Shown here: positions 44,425 through 52,339 of the stretch, piece by piece | Layout: every line of letters begins with the position of its first letter | Numbering within the stretch: position 1 is the first letter of the stretch | NCBI GenBank assembly: GCA_045801465.1 | Contig: JBJMSU010000135.1 | Coordinates: 1 to 57,825, forward strand | Origin: DATFWC01 sp045801465 | GTDB lineage: Bacteria > Pseudomonadota > Alphaproteobacteria > Rhizobiales > Xanthobacteraceae | DNA: 57,825 nt | Direction: 5' to 3' | Made by a program: the position numbers and the translations under genes | Notes under the pieces: generated by a model | Database searches by the model: none | What the model was told of the DNA's origin: nothing | The model's input: the letters and a program-made list of their open reading frames with translations, nothing else

Positions 44425-45897
44425 TTGCGCGCTCCCGGAACGAAGAGAGGGCGACGGGCTACCCCGCCGACGGTTTTTGCCCGACTGGCAAGTCGCGTCA
44501 CGCTCGAAGCGCACGCGAGCGGAAAAATCATCGCCTGCTTCGACGGCTACTCGGTCGGCTTGGGCGCGTTCAGCGCAGCCGCCGCGGATCGCGCGCAGGA
44601 CCTGCGCATTGGTCTGCCGCTCGCTTCATTTGCGTCCAGCCGCCGGAACATCGACAAGGAGATCGATCTGTTGGTCCGGCGATTGGCTGGGCACGGCCTG
44701 TTGGAGTACCGCCTCGGGCGCTCGCCGAAACACGACGACCAGGTCGTCATCGAGCCGCAGGTTGCCGATTACTGGCCGCAAGCGCCGCTGCTCGGCGATG
44801 CCGACGTCCTTGTCCTGTCACGCTTCGCCTACATGCGCCGGCGCGGCAACGAGATGGTGTTGGAATCGCCGCGCGCCCGCGCGTTGTTCAAAATTTGCAA
44901 TCCGAAGATTGCGATCGCCATCGCCATGCTGGCGACACCCCAACACATCAAACAGCTCCGCCGGCGGGACGGTTTTCCTGGCGTCGAGCTCCTCGCTTTG
45001 CTGGTGGATTGCCAAATCCTTTGCAAGATCGACGCCGCTGGCGACTGCGGCCTGCGATCGGCCGACGGTGACGACGGCCTCGTTCTTTGGGATTTTCACG
45101 ATCTTCTGTTCCACACGCGCAGCACGGAAGGCCGGCACGCCAACCCGCTGGGCGGACTTTATCCACACGCAGGTGTCATGCCTCCGCTACCGGCGGTGCG
45201 GCCCCGTTGGCCCGGAAGGAAGATCGATTTGCGCAAGTTCTCCGCCGCGGACACGGAGGCAATCTCGCCGGTCGCAAAGGTCGTGCATGGACGTCATTCG
45301 CTCCGCAGCTTCGACGACCACAGACCGATCACGCTCGCCGAGCTTTCACGGTTTCTCGACAACACCGCGCGTGTGTTGTCGACATGGAGCGAGAGGGTAG
45401 ACCTCGGCGACGCCGGTCCATTGGTCGCGTACGCTGTCAGGCCGTATCCATCGGCGGGCGCCAGCTACGAGCTCGAGCTCTATCTGGCAGTCGACAGGTG
45501 CGAAGGGCTTGTCCGCGGATTCTATCATTACGACGCCGGCGGACACGCATTAGTGCCGATCAGCACCCGCGCGCACGAGTTCCAAGCGCTGTTGACGGGA
45601 GCCGGATTTGCAATGGGCGTACCCGCCGCGCCGCAAATCCTGATCACGATTGCTGCGCGCTTTGGCCGAATGTCGTGGAAATACAGCTCGCTCGCGTATG
45701 CGCTCATTCTGAAGGATGTCGGCGTATTGACTCAAACGTTCTACCTCGTGGCGACCGACATGGGGCTCGGCGGATGTGCGATCGGGACCGCCAATATCGA
45801 TCTGTTCGCGAAGATGACGGGAATCGAATTCCACGTCGAGGGCCCGGTCGGTCAATTTGCGCTCGGGCGCGGCATGCAATCGCGGCCTTGCGACTGA
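44425..45897 (+). CDS. SagB/ThcOx-type FMN-dependent dehydrogenase
   Basis: 490 residues, TTG start. Residues ~270-490 are the nitroreductase-like FMN domain: VHGRHSLRSFDD, YPSAGASYELELYLAV, MSWKYSSLAYALILKDVGVLTQTFYLVATDMGLGGCAIG and the terminal FALGRG. It should oxidise azolines to azoles on the same precursor. The N-terminal ~260 residues are an extra domain of uncertain fold, helix-rich, with no recognised motif; other SagB proteins also carry such a region. Only 14 bp after the cyclodehydratase, so translation is probably coupled. Confidence 0.9.
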   Translation: MRAPGTKRGRRATPPTVFARLASRVTLEAHASGKIIACFDGYSVGLGAFSAAAADRAQDLRIGLPLASFASSRRNIDKEIDLLVRRLAGHGLLEYRLGRSPKHDDQVVIEPQVADYWPQAPLLGDADVLVLSRFAYMRRRGNEMVLESPRARALFKICNPKIAIAIAMLATPQHIKQLRRRDGFPGVELLALLVDCQILCKIDAAGDCGLRSADGDDGLVLWDFHDLLFHTRSTEGRHANPLGGLYPHAGVMPPLPAVRPRWPGRKIDLRKFSAADTEAISPVAKVVHGRHSLRSFDDHRPITLAELSRFLDNTARVLSTWSERVDLGDAGPLVAYAVRPYPSAGASYELELYLAVDRCEGLVRGFYHYDAGGHALVPISTRAHEFQALLTGAGFAMGVPAAPQILITIAARFGRMSWKYSSLAYALILKDVGVLTQTFYLVATDMGLGGCAIGTANIDLFAKMTGIEFHVEGPVGQFALGRGMQSRPCD

Positions 45898-45942
45898 CGA
45901 TCTGGGCGCAAGTCCACCGACACGGATCCACGGTTCCCGGCT

Positions 45943-46788
45943 TCACCAGGACCATCGCCGGCCGCGCGTGTCGGAGGGATCGCGCGACGGCACGCGCTCG
46001 AAATATCCGATCGGCTTGCGGGCCTTGATTCCCTCCAGCGCGAATATGGCGCCCTGAGGGTCCTCGCATCGGGCGATCCAACTGCCGGCCGGCACTTCGA
46101 GGGGGCCGTCGAGGATCCGGCCGCCTCCCGCATTCACGCGCTGCGCCGCGGCGTCAATGTCGCCAGCGTTGAAATAGAAAAGCCAGAAGGGGGCCGGTAT
46201 CGTCGGGGGCTTGCTGACCATGCCGCCGATCGTCTGCCCTCCGGCGGAGAACAGCTGATACGTGCCCAACTCGCCGACGTCGGCGTCCGCCTTTTGCCAG
46301 CCAAAGAGCTCGTTATAGAAAGCCAACGCCTTCTCCCAGTCGGCGGCGAACAGCTCGTGCCAGCCCACCCGGCCTGGTGCGCCCGGCTCGGCCGGCTGCT
46401 CTTGGCCAGGGTTCAGCCACTTGAACAACGCGAGCCTTGCCGTTTGCGGGTCAGTGAAGACCGAAAAGCGACTGACGTTGGGAACGTCCGTCGGCGGGAC
46501 TTGCACGACTCCGCCCAGGCGCTTGACGCGGTCAGCGGCGGCGTCAACGTCGTTGACGCCGACATATCCAATCCAGGCCGGTCCTACCCCCATTTTGCGC
46601 GCGTCCTCCGGCAGGTCCATCAGCCCGCCGACCGCGGCCTGTCCAGCGGTAAGCAACGTGTAGGGCATACCGGGCACCACCGCCTCCCAAGCGCCCCAGC
46701 CCATGACTTTGGTGTAGAAGGCTTTGGCAGCCTCCACGTCTGTCGTCATCAATTCGTACCAGGCGAAACGGCCATGAGAATTGACCAC
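45943..46788 (-). CDS. VOC family protein with two glyoxalase-like domains
   Basis: 281 residues with two tandem vicinal-oxygen-chelate domains: first HGRFAWYELMTTDVEAAKAFYTKVMGW, second GRVGWHELFAADWEKALAFYNELFGW. Such proteins bind metal and act as dioxygenases, glyoxalases or resistance proteins; no substrate is evident. Start GTG 46788 follows GGGAG; the frame to 46848 is less likely. Convergent with the SagB gene, 45 bp apart. No sign it belongs to the RiPP locus. Confidence 0.9.
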   Translation of the reverse strand: MVNSHGRFAWYELMTTDVEAAKAFYTKVMGWGAWEAVVPGMPYTLLTAGQAAVGGLMDLPEDARKMGVGPAWIGYVGVNDVDAAADRVKRLGGVVQVPPTDVPNVSRFSVFTDPQTARLALFKWLNPGQEQPAEPGAPGRVGWHELFAADWEKALAFYNELFGWQKADADVGELGTYQLFSAGGQTIGGMVSKPPTIPAPFWLFYFNAGDIDAAAQRVNAGGGRILDGPLEVPAGSWIARCEDPQGAIFALEGIKARKPIGYFERVPSRDPSDTRGRRWSW

Positions 46789-47066
46789 GCATGTTTCTCC
46801 CGTTCGAGCCTGCAGGAGCCGCGGCGAGCGGTTTTCCAACAAGATCACGCAATGCCGACGCGCCGCAACTCGTTTACGACAAGCTCGGGGTCAACAATTT
46901 CGCCTTCTTGGTGCAGGCGCGGTGCAGGGACGTCGAATCGGCGGCACCAGCGTGGATCAATGGCGGCGTGTCAGGGATTGCACGCCGGACGGCACACAAA
47001 TCAGGAAGCGACTCCGGCTTCGCTCGAGGCCGAAGTCGCAACTGCACTTCAGGGCCGTGGCCTCGC

Positions 47067-47294
47067 TCAGACGTAGTTGCAGACTCGGACGAGCTTGATC
47101 CCGAACGCGGTCTGCTTCTTGACCCAGTAGCAGTCCGCGGGGATATAGCGCGGTCCAGCGTAGAACCCCCAGCCAAAGCCATGGTGGTGATGGTGGTGGT
47201 GATGCATCCCCCCGGCCGACGCGGCGGTCGGGGCAAGCGCCACGCCGCCGAGCGTGGCGGTGGCGGCGAGGGCGATGATGGTCTTGCGTAGCAT
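47067..47294 (-). CDS. Small secreted His-rich protein
   Basis: 75 residues. Signal peptide MLRKTIIALAATATLGGVALAPTAASA, then an uninterrupted run of eight His (GGM then 8 H), GFGWGFYAGPRYIPADCYW and a C-terminal KLVRVCNYV. Two Cys about 18 residues apart flank a short strand region. Start ATG 47294 is set by AGGAGA eight bases upstream; the frame to 47339 is not needed. The polyHis could bind Ni, Zn or Cu in the periplasm. Similar small proteins are common in Bradyrhizobiaceae. Function unknown. Confidence 0.75.
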   Translation of the reverse strand: MLRKTIIALAATATLGGVALAPTAASAGGMHHHHHHHHGFGWGFYAGPRYIPADCYWVKKQTAFGIKLVRVCNYV

Positions 47295-47509
47295 GGAATT
47301 CTTCTCCTCTGGATGATGACGATGGATGTGCTTTTTCACATCCTGCGTATCGGTTGCGCCATCCGGGGAGATTGTTCAGACACTCGACTTTAAAAAAAAC
47401 GTGATCGAACGCGCCACCTGCGTTTAGCCGCGATTGGCGGTGGACGAGCCGCAGTATTTTTCCGCGATATTCTTGGCTTTCGGCAGACGTTACCAGACCG
47501 CGCGACCGT

Positions 47510-47525
47510 ATGTGATCTCGATCAC
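47510..47525. promoter_or_regulatory. Candidate CRP/FNR-family operator
   Basis: TGTGATCTCGATCACA is a perfect 16-bp palindrome matching the CRP-type half-site TGTGA/TCACA with the usual six-base spacer. It lies 216 bp upstream of the His-rich gene start (minus strand). The palindrome is directly seen; the regulator is inference. Confidence 0.5.
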
Positions 47526-47650
47526 ATGCAACAGTTCTGCCATTGACGTGAACAGTTCTTAATCGCGCGGAAGAACGCCCGCAATCGAACGCGTTGTCAT
47601 GACAACGACTGCGTTTGCGAGGTCAAGCGAGACGCCCACCAAAAGCAATG

Positions 47651-47672
47651 CCCGGCCTCATGCGAGGCCGGG
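47651..47672 (-). terminator. Hairpin after the Gly-rich secreted gene
   Basis: CCCGGCCTC ATGC GAGGCCGGG, a nine-base-pair GC stem with a short loop, about 28 bp past the stop at 47700 on the minus strand, followed (minus strand) by ATTGCTTTTGG with a short T run. Fits an intrinsic terminator. Confidence 0.6.
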
Positions 47673-47699
47673 ATCGCTCATGCGCGTCGGCGCGATGCG

Positions 47700-48176
47700 T
47701 CAGTAATAGTCGCAGACGTACACCGTTCTGGGACCCCAGGGGGTGTAACGCACGACCCAGCAGGGATCGTCGTAATAGGACGAGTACGCATAAGCCGGAT
47801 AAAGCGAGGCGCCGACGAAGAACGGCGCGGCGAAGAAGCGCCGGTGGTGGCGAAACGCGAAGCGGTTTCCGACGAAGCCATGTCGGAATCCGGGCCTCAC
47901 GAACCCGCCACGGAATCCGCCGAAGTGAGCGCTGCGGAATCCGCCGCCGCCGAAGTGGGCGCCGCGGAATCCGCCGCCAGCGAAGCCGCCGCGGAAGCCG
48001 CCACCGCCCATATGCATCCCGCCGCCGCGGAAGCCGCCGCCGCCCAAATGCATGCCGCCGCCGCGGAAACCGCCGCCACCAAAACCGCCACCCGAACGGG
48101 CATCAGCCGTGCTTGAGACCACTATCGCGCCCACGAACGCCGTCGCGGCGAGCGCGATCATCATCTTGCGAACCAT
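47700..48176 (-). CDS. Secreted Gly-rich repeat protein
   Basis: 158 residues. Signal MVRKMMIALAATAFVGAIVVSSTADA, then about 80 residues of GGGFRGG/GGGMHLGG/GGAHFGG-type repeats, a basic aromatic segment, and a C-terminal CWVVRYTPWGPRTVYVCDYY with two Cys 16 apart. The C-terminal Cys-x(n)-Cys-YY/YV pattern resembles the His-rich protein next door, suggesting a shared small fold with different repeat heads. Function unknown; it may be a cell-surface or metal-interacting protein. Followed by a terminator hairpin. Confidence 0.75.
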   Translation of the reverse strand: MVRKMMIALAATAFVGAIVVSSTADARSGGGFGGGGFRGGGMHLGGGGFRGGGMHMGGGGFRGGFAGGGFRGAHFGGGGFRSAHFGGFRGGFVRPGFRHGFVGNRFAFRHHRRFFAAPFFVGASLYPAYAYSSYYDDPCWVVRYTPWGPRTVYVCDYY

Positions 48177-48575
48177 GACATCCTCCTACGCAGTCCTCTT
48201 CCGAAGGACTCACACAGCGACCGATCTAAGCCGCCGAACTGTTGCGATTGTAGATCGCCTCATGGAACAACGCTATCGACATCAAAATATTCGGATCCTC
48301 ACATACTGTTGATCGCATCCATTCATGGCCATTCGTTCGTGGGTTGGAAGTCGTCGTCAAGATGAAGCGATGTTCATCTTGACGCGAGAACTTGGACGGG
48401 AGTGTCGCCAGCCGTGATGCCGAACGACGTATCGCCGGCGGTCTCCTCTCAGCTTGCAAGCAAGGCAATCGAGGAGCGCCGGCCGGACGCCGCCTTGCCG
48501 GTCATGGCCGTGCTCTCTATAAGCCCCCTTTGCTTAACATCCCCCGTTTCGTTTTTTCCCTTATGAGGAGAAGAG
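48177..48575. other. Divergent intergenic region, Gly-rich gene / ndk
   Basis: About 400 bp with probable divergent promoters. It includes the palindrome at 48356-48383 (listed separately) and, just before ndk, TGAGGAGAAGAG as ribosome site after a CGTTTTTTCCC tract. The nearby poly-T run (48550-48558) might end a short leader RNA. No gene. Confidence 0.45.
48356..48383. promoter_or_regulatory. Perfect 10-bp inverted repeat, possible operator
   Basis: GTCAAGATGA and TCATCTTGAC are exact complements separated by an 8-bp spacer (AGCGATGT). The symmetric 28-bp site looks like a dimeric regulator target, about 180 bp before Gly-rich gene start (minus strand) and 190 bp before ndk. Regulator unknown. 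It could also form a hairpin in RNA. Confidence 0.45.
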
Positions 48576-48998
48576 ATGGCGATCGAGCGCACCTTCTCGA
48601 TCATCAAGCCCGATGCGACCGCGCGCAATCTCACCGGCGCCATCAATGCCTTGATCGAGAAGGCGGGCCTGCGCATCGTGGCGCAGAAACGGATCCGGAT
48701 GACCCGCGGCGAGGCCGAGACGTTCTACGCCGTCCACCGGGAGCGACCGTTCTTTCGCGAACTGGTCGAGTTCATGACTTCAGGTCCCGTCGTCGTGCAG
48801 GTGCTCGAGGGCGAGAACGCGATCGCCAAGTATCGCGACATCATGGGCGCCACCAATCCGGCGAACGCAGCCGACGGAACGATCCGCAAGCTCTACGCCA
48901 AATCGGTGGGCGAAAACTCGGTCCACGGCTCCGATGCGCCGGAAACGGCGGAAAAGGAAATCGCACAATTTTTTTCCGGCAACGAGATCATTACCTGA
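48576..48998 (+). CDS. ndk: Nucleoside diphosphate kinase
   Basis: Balances NTP pools. 140 residues: MAIERTFSIIKPDATARN, and the active-site His117 in ENSVHGSDAPETAEKEIAQFF. Strong Shine-Dalgarno TGAGGAGAAGAG. Its TGA stop is two bases from CTAG palindrome C. Confidence 0.97.
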   Translation: MAIERTFSIIKPDATARNLTGAINALIEKAGLRIVAQKRIRMTRGEAETFYAVHRERPFFRELVEFMTSGPVVVQVLEGENAIAKYRDIMGATNPANAADGTIRKLYAKSVGENSVHGSDAPETAEKEIAQFFSGNEIIT

Positions 48999-48999
48999 A

Positions 49000-49074
49000 C
49001 TAGTGCCCGCTTCCGAAGTTCGTGATACGTGGCAGCACCGTCTGACACGAACTTGGGAAGCAAACGGGCACCAG
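49000..49074. repeat. CTAG-bounded palindrome C
   Basis: 75 bp: CTAGTGCCCGCTTCCGAAGT at left; right arm CACGAACTTGGGAAG ... CGGGCACCAG. Arms imperfect; the right CTAG has become CCAG. Starts two bases after the ndk stop. Confidence 0.8.
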
Positions 49075-49082
49075 CAATGGTT

Positions 49083-49160
49083 CTAGTGCCGCTTTTCGAT
49101 TTGAAGTTCGTAGACGAGTTTTGCGGCAGGCGCGGTAGGAACTCCAAATCGGCGGCACGA
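49083..49160. repeat. CTAG-bounded palindrome D
   Basis: 78 bp, eight bases after palindrome C: CTAGTGCCGCTTTTCGATTT... GAACTCCAAATCGGCGGCACGAG, arms GTGCCGC/GCGGCAC and CGATTTGAAGTTC / GAACTCCAAATCG with one mismatch. Same type as A and E (fuller GCCGCTTTTCGATTTG arm). Confidence 0.8.
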
Positions 49161-49340
49161 GAGCGGGTGAATTCGCGGCACCGACCGGCTGGTCAAGCAT
49201 TGGGTTAGGTCTGTAGATTGTCCGGTCATGGACCGCAGCTCGCCGTCGCCACGGGTGCCCGCGGGGTAGGTTCCCAAGGCGGGCGCGCGGTGTCATACGG
49301 TCGCAGCGCCGTGGCATAAGACAGCCAGGAAGGAACGTCG
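49161..49340. other. Leader region before the TerC-family gene
   Basis: About 180 bp. GC-rich, with several potential stems (e.g. GGGTGCCCGCGGGGTAGGTTCCC around 49254-49276) and GGTGTCATACGGTCGCAG near 49290. It loosely resembles yybP-ykoY (Mn2+) riboswitch leaders that precede some TerC-type genes, but the canonical conserved loops could not be verified. Ribosome site AGGAAGGAAC is near 49328. Confidence 0.3.
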
Positions 49341-50123
49341 GTGGGTTCGATGGGACAAATGATGGATCCAGCCATGTGGGGCAGCATGCTCTCGAGCGGC
49401 TGGAGCGACATGGGCCAGACGACGTTCTGGATCGCCCTGCTGAAGATCATGTGGATCAACATCCTCCTCTCCGGCGACAATGCCGTCGTCATTGCCATGG
49501 CGTGCCGCGGACTGCCCTACCGGCAGCGCGTATGGGGCATGATTCTGGGCGCCGGCGTTGCGGTTGCCTTGCGGATCATATTCACCGGCGTCGTCGCCTC
49601 GCTCATGCTGCTGCCCTACCTGAAGATCATCGGCGGGCTGGCGCTGTTCTATATCGCGGCCAAGCTCCTGGTGCCGGACGATCCCGACGACAGCGAAGTC
49701 GAGGCGGTCGAGCACCTGTGGCGGGCGGTGCGGATCGTGGCGATCGCCGACATCATCATGAGCCTCGACAACGTGATCGCGATCGCGGCGGCGGCCCAGG
49801 GCAACGTGGCGCTCCTGGTTCTCGGCCTCGCGATCAGCATCCCGCTGATCGTCGCCGGGGCGGCGCTGATCATGGCGCTGCTCGACCGCTATCCGATCCT
49901 CGTATGGGCGGGCGCCGCACTGCTCGGCTGGATCGTCGGCGAGGTCATCGCCACCGATCCCGTGCTGCAGCCTTATCTGGTGGGCCGGTTCGGCGCCGAC
50001 GGCGCCCATTATATCGAGCTGTTCTGCGCCGCGGTGGGAGCGATTCTGGTCCTCCTGGTCGGCGGCTACTGGCGCCGCTCCAAGCTGGCCGAGCACGGAG
50101 AGAAAGTCTCGGCGGCCGAGTAG
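49341..50123 (+). CDS. TerC/YjbE family integral membrane protein
   Basis: 260 residues, GTG start. Seven or so membrane helices. LLSGDNAVVIAMACRGLPYRQR and SLDNVIAIAAAAQGN carry the acidic SGDN/SLDN motifs of the TerC superfamily; the length and pattern fit the YjbE subgroup (putative metal transport, Mn export suggested in other bacteria). The first ~25 residues (Met-rich: MGSMGQMMDPAMWGSM) are an N-terminal extension, and ATG 49350 is an alternative. Confidence 0.88.
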   Translation: MGSMGQMMDPAMWGSMLSSGWSDMGQTTFWIALLKIMWINILLSGDNAVVIAMACRGLPYRQRVWGMILGAGVAVALRIIFTGVVASLMLLPYLKIIGGLALFYIAAKLLVPDDPDDSEVEAVEHLWRAVRIVAIADIIMSLDNVIAIAAAAQGNVALLVLGLAISIPLIVAGAALIMALLDRYPILVWAGAALLGWIVGEVIATDPVLQPYLVGRFGADGAHYIELFCAAVGAILVLLVGGYWRRSKLAEHGEKVSAAE

Positions 50124-50180
50124 GGGGTTGCAACCGCGGCGACCGGCCCTGACGGGGCCGGTTGCCATTGACGAGGCGCG

Positions 50181-52304
50181 ATGAATCAGATCGTCCGTTC
50201 CGCGCCGATACGCATCGCCGCCTCGGCGTGCCCGCACGATTGTCCATCCACCTGCGCGCTCGAGGTCGAGGTGCTCGATGCCGGCACCATCGGCCGTATC
50301 CGCGGCGCCGCCGACAACGCCTACACGGCGGGCGTGATCTGCGCGAAGGTCGCGCGCTATGCGGAACGCGTGCACCATCCCGCCCGGCTCACCGAGCCGC
50401 TGCGCCGCAAGGGCGACAAGGGCTCGGGCGAATGGCAGACGATCTCCTGGGACGCCGCCCTCGATCTCGTTGCGGAAAATTTCCTCGCCGCGGAGCGACG
50501 GGACGGCGCTCAGGCGGTATGGCCTTACTACTATGCCGGCACCATGGGCCTGGTGATGCGCGACGGCATCAACCGCTTGCGCCACGTGAAGAAGTACTCC
50601 GGCTTCCATTCCACCATCTGCGTCAATCCCGCCTACAGCGGATTTGCCGCCGGGACCGGGCGCGTCGCCGGTCCCGATCCGCGCGAGATGGCGCAATCGG
50701 ACCTCGTCGTCATCTGGGGCACCAATGCGGTCAGTACCCAGGTCAACGTGATGACGCATGCGGTGCGCGCACGCAAAGAGCGCGGGGCCAAGATCGTCGC
50801 CGTCGATATCTACATGAACGGCACGATGGAGCAGGCCGACCTGGCGGTGCTGGTCCGTCCCGGGACGGATGCCGCTTTGGCCTGCGCGGTCATGCATTGC
50901 CTGTTCCGCGACGGCAAGGCCGACTGGGATTACCTCGACCGCTATACCGACGCGCCGCGCGAATTGGTCGAGCACCTGCGCACCAGGACGCCGGAATGGG
51001 CCGCCGCCCTCACCGGCTGCCCGGTCGAGACGATCGAAGCCTTTGCGGCTCTCGTGGGCGAAAGGAAGCGCGCCTATTTCCGTCTCGGCTACGGCTTTAG
51101 CCGTTCACGCAACGGCGCCGTCAACATGCATGCAGCGAGCTGCATTCCCGCCGTGACCGGCGCCTGGCGCTATCCCGGCGGCGGCGCGTTCCACAACAAC
51201 GCCGACATCTACCATTGGAACAAGAGCATGATCGAGGGCCACGACGCCCGCGACCGCTCGGTCCGCATGCTCGATCAATCGCGCATCGGGGCGATCCTGT
51301 GCGGGGATGCGGATGCGCTCGCGGACGGGCCGCCGGTCACCGCCCTGCTCATCCAAAATACCAATCCGGTCTCGGTTGCGCCCGATCAGGACAGGGTCAA
51401 GCGCGGCTTTGCCCGTGACGACTTGTTCGTCTGCGTGCACGAGCAGTTCATGACCGAGACGGCGCGGGTGGCCGACATCGTGCTGCCGGCGACAATGTTC
51501 CTCGAGCACGACGACATCTACCAGGGCGGCGGCCATCAATACATTGTGCTCGGCGCCAAGGCGATCGACCCGCCCGGACAATGCCGCTCCAATCACGAGG
51601 TCATCTCAGGTCTCGCGCAACGGCTCGGCGCCCAGCATCCGGGCTTCCGCATGACGGCGCGCGAGCTCATCGACTGGACGTTGCGGAATTCGGGCTGGGG
51701 CACGCTCGACGAGTTGGCGGCTGGACGCTGGATCGACTGCCAGCCCGATTTCGCCAGCGCGCACTACCTCAAAGGCTTCGCCTGGCCGGACGGCAAGTTC
51801 CGCTTCAAGCCCGACTGGCCGAACGTGCCGTTCCGCAGCCCGTGCCGCGCCGGTCCGGTGGATTTCATGCCGACGCTGCCCGATCATTGGCCGGTGATCG
51901 AGGACGCGGACGCCCGGCATCCATTTCGGCTGGCGACGTCGCCGGCGCGCAATTTCCTCAATTCGACCTTCAACGAGACGCCGACCTCGCGCGCCAAGGA
52001 GGTCAGGCCCACGGTGATGATCCATCCCGCGGATGCGGCGCGGCTCGGCATTGCCGAGGACGACAAGGTCGTGCTCGGCAACGCGCGCGGCGAGGTGCGC
52101 CTCCACGCCAAGCTGTTTGCCGGCGTACGGCGCGGCGTGCTGATCGCCGAATCGATCTGGCCGAACGACAGCTTCGAAGACGGTCGCGGCATCAACACGC
52201 TGACCGGCGCCGATGCGATCGCGCCTTACGGCGGTGCCGCCTTCCACGACAACAAGGTGTGGGTCAGGCGGGCGGCTGCCGCCGAGGTGGCGAATAGCCA
52301 GTAG
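50181..52304 (+). CDS. Molybdopterin-dependent oxidoreductase
   Basis: 707 residues. N-terminal [4Fe-4S] motif: Cys17, Cys21, Cys25 (CPHDCPSTC) and Cys54. Then the Mo-bisMGD binding domains (IWGTNAVSTQVNV, TNPVSVAPDQDRV, AGGGHQYI-type region) and a C-terminal dinucleotide-binding domain (RLATSPARNFLNSTFNETP). No Tat signal, so it is cytoplasmic. Closest types are formate-dehydrogenase-like or BisC/Fdh-H-like enzymes; no accessory subunits are next to it, so the substrate is undetermined. ATG 50181 has CGAGGCGCG before it. Tail-to-tail with DoxX. Confidence 0.92.
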   Translation: MNQIVRSAPIRIAASACPHDCPSTCALEVEVLDAGTIGRIRGAADNAYTAGVICAKVARYAERVHHPARLTEPLRRKGDKGSGEWQTISWDAALDLVAENFLAAERRDGAQAVWPYYYAGTMGLVMRDGINRLRHVKKYSGFHSTICVNPAYSGFAAGTGRVAGPDPREMAQSDLVVIWGTNAVSTQVNVMTHAVRARKERGAKIVAVDIYMNGTMEQADLAVLVRPGTDAALACAVMHCLFRDGKADWDYLDRYTDAPRELVEHLRTRTPEWAAALTGCPVETIEAFAALVGERKRAYFRLGYGFSRSRNGAVNMHAASCIPAVTGAWRYPGGGAFHNNADIYHWNKSMIEGHDARDRSVRMLDQSRIGAILCGDADALADGPPVTALLIQNTNPVSVAPDQDRVKRGFARDDLFVCVHEQFMTETARVADIVLPATMFLEHDDIYQGGGHQYIVLGAKAIDPPGQCRSNHEVISGLAQRLGAQHPGFRMTARELIDWTLRNSGWGTLDELAAGRWIDCQPDFASAHYLKGFAWPDGKFRFKPDWPNVPFRSPCRAGPVDFMPTLPDHWPVIEDADARHPFRLATSPARNFLNSTFNETPTSRAKEVRPTVMIHPADAARLGIAEDDKVVLGNARGEVRLHAKLFAGVRRGVLIAESIWPNDSFEDGRGINTLTGADAIAPYGGAAFHDNKVWVRRAAAAEVANSQ

Positions 52305-52339
52305 CGGCGAATCTAACCCCTCCTCACGATCGCTGGATG

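Larger units (their letters stand above)
47295..47699. other. Intergenic region, His-rich / Gly-rich protein genes
   Basis: About 405 bp. Contains an AT-rich tract (ACTTTAAAAAAAACG near 47389-47402) that may belong to the promoter of the His-rich gene, and the terminator hairpin at 47651-47672. A symmetric TGATCTCGATCA element (47512-47523) resembles an FNR/CRP-like half-site pair (TGTGATCTCGATCACA, 47510-47525). No coding frame. Confidence 0.4.

Noticed and set aside
47615..48178. 187-residue plus-strand Arg/Ser-rich frame opposite the Gly-rich protein
   Set aside because: Codon pattern is the complement of Gly repeats; no start signal; the minus-strand gene has a signal peptide and conserved tail.
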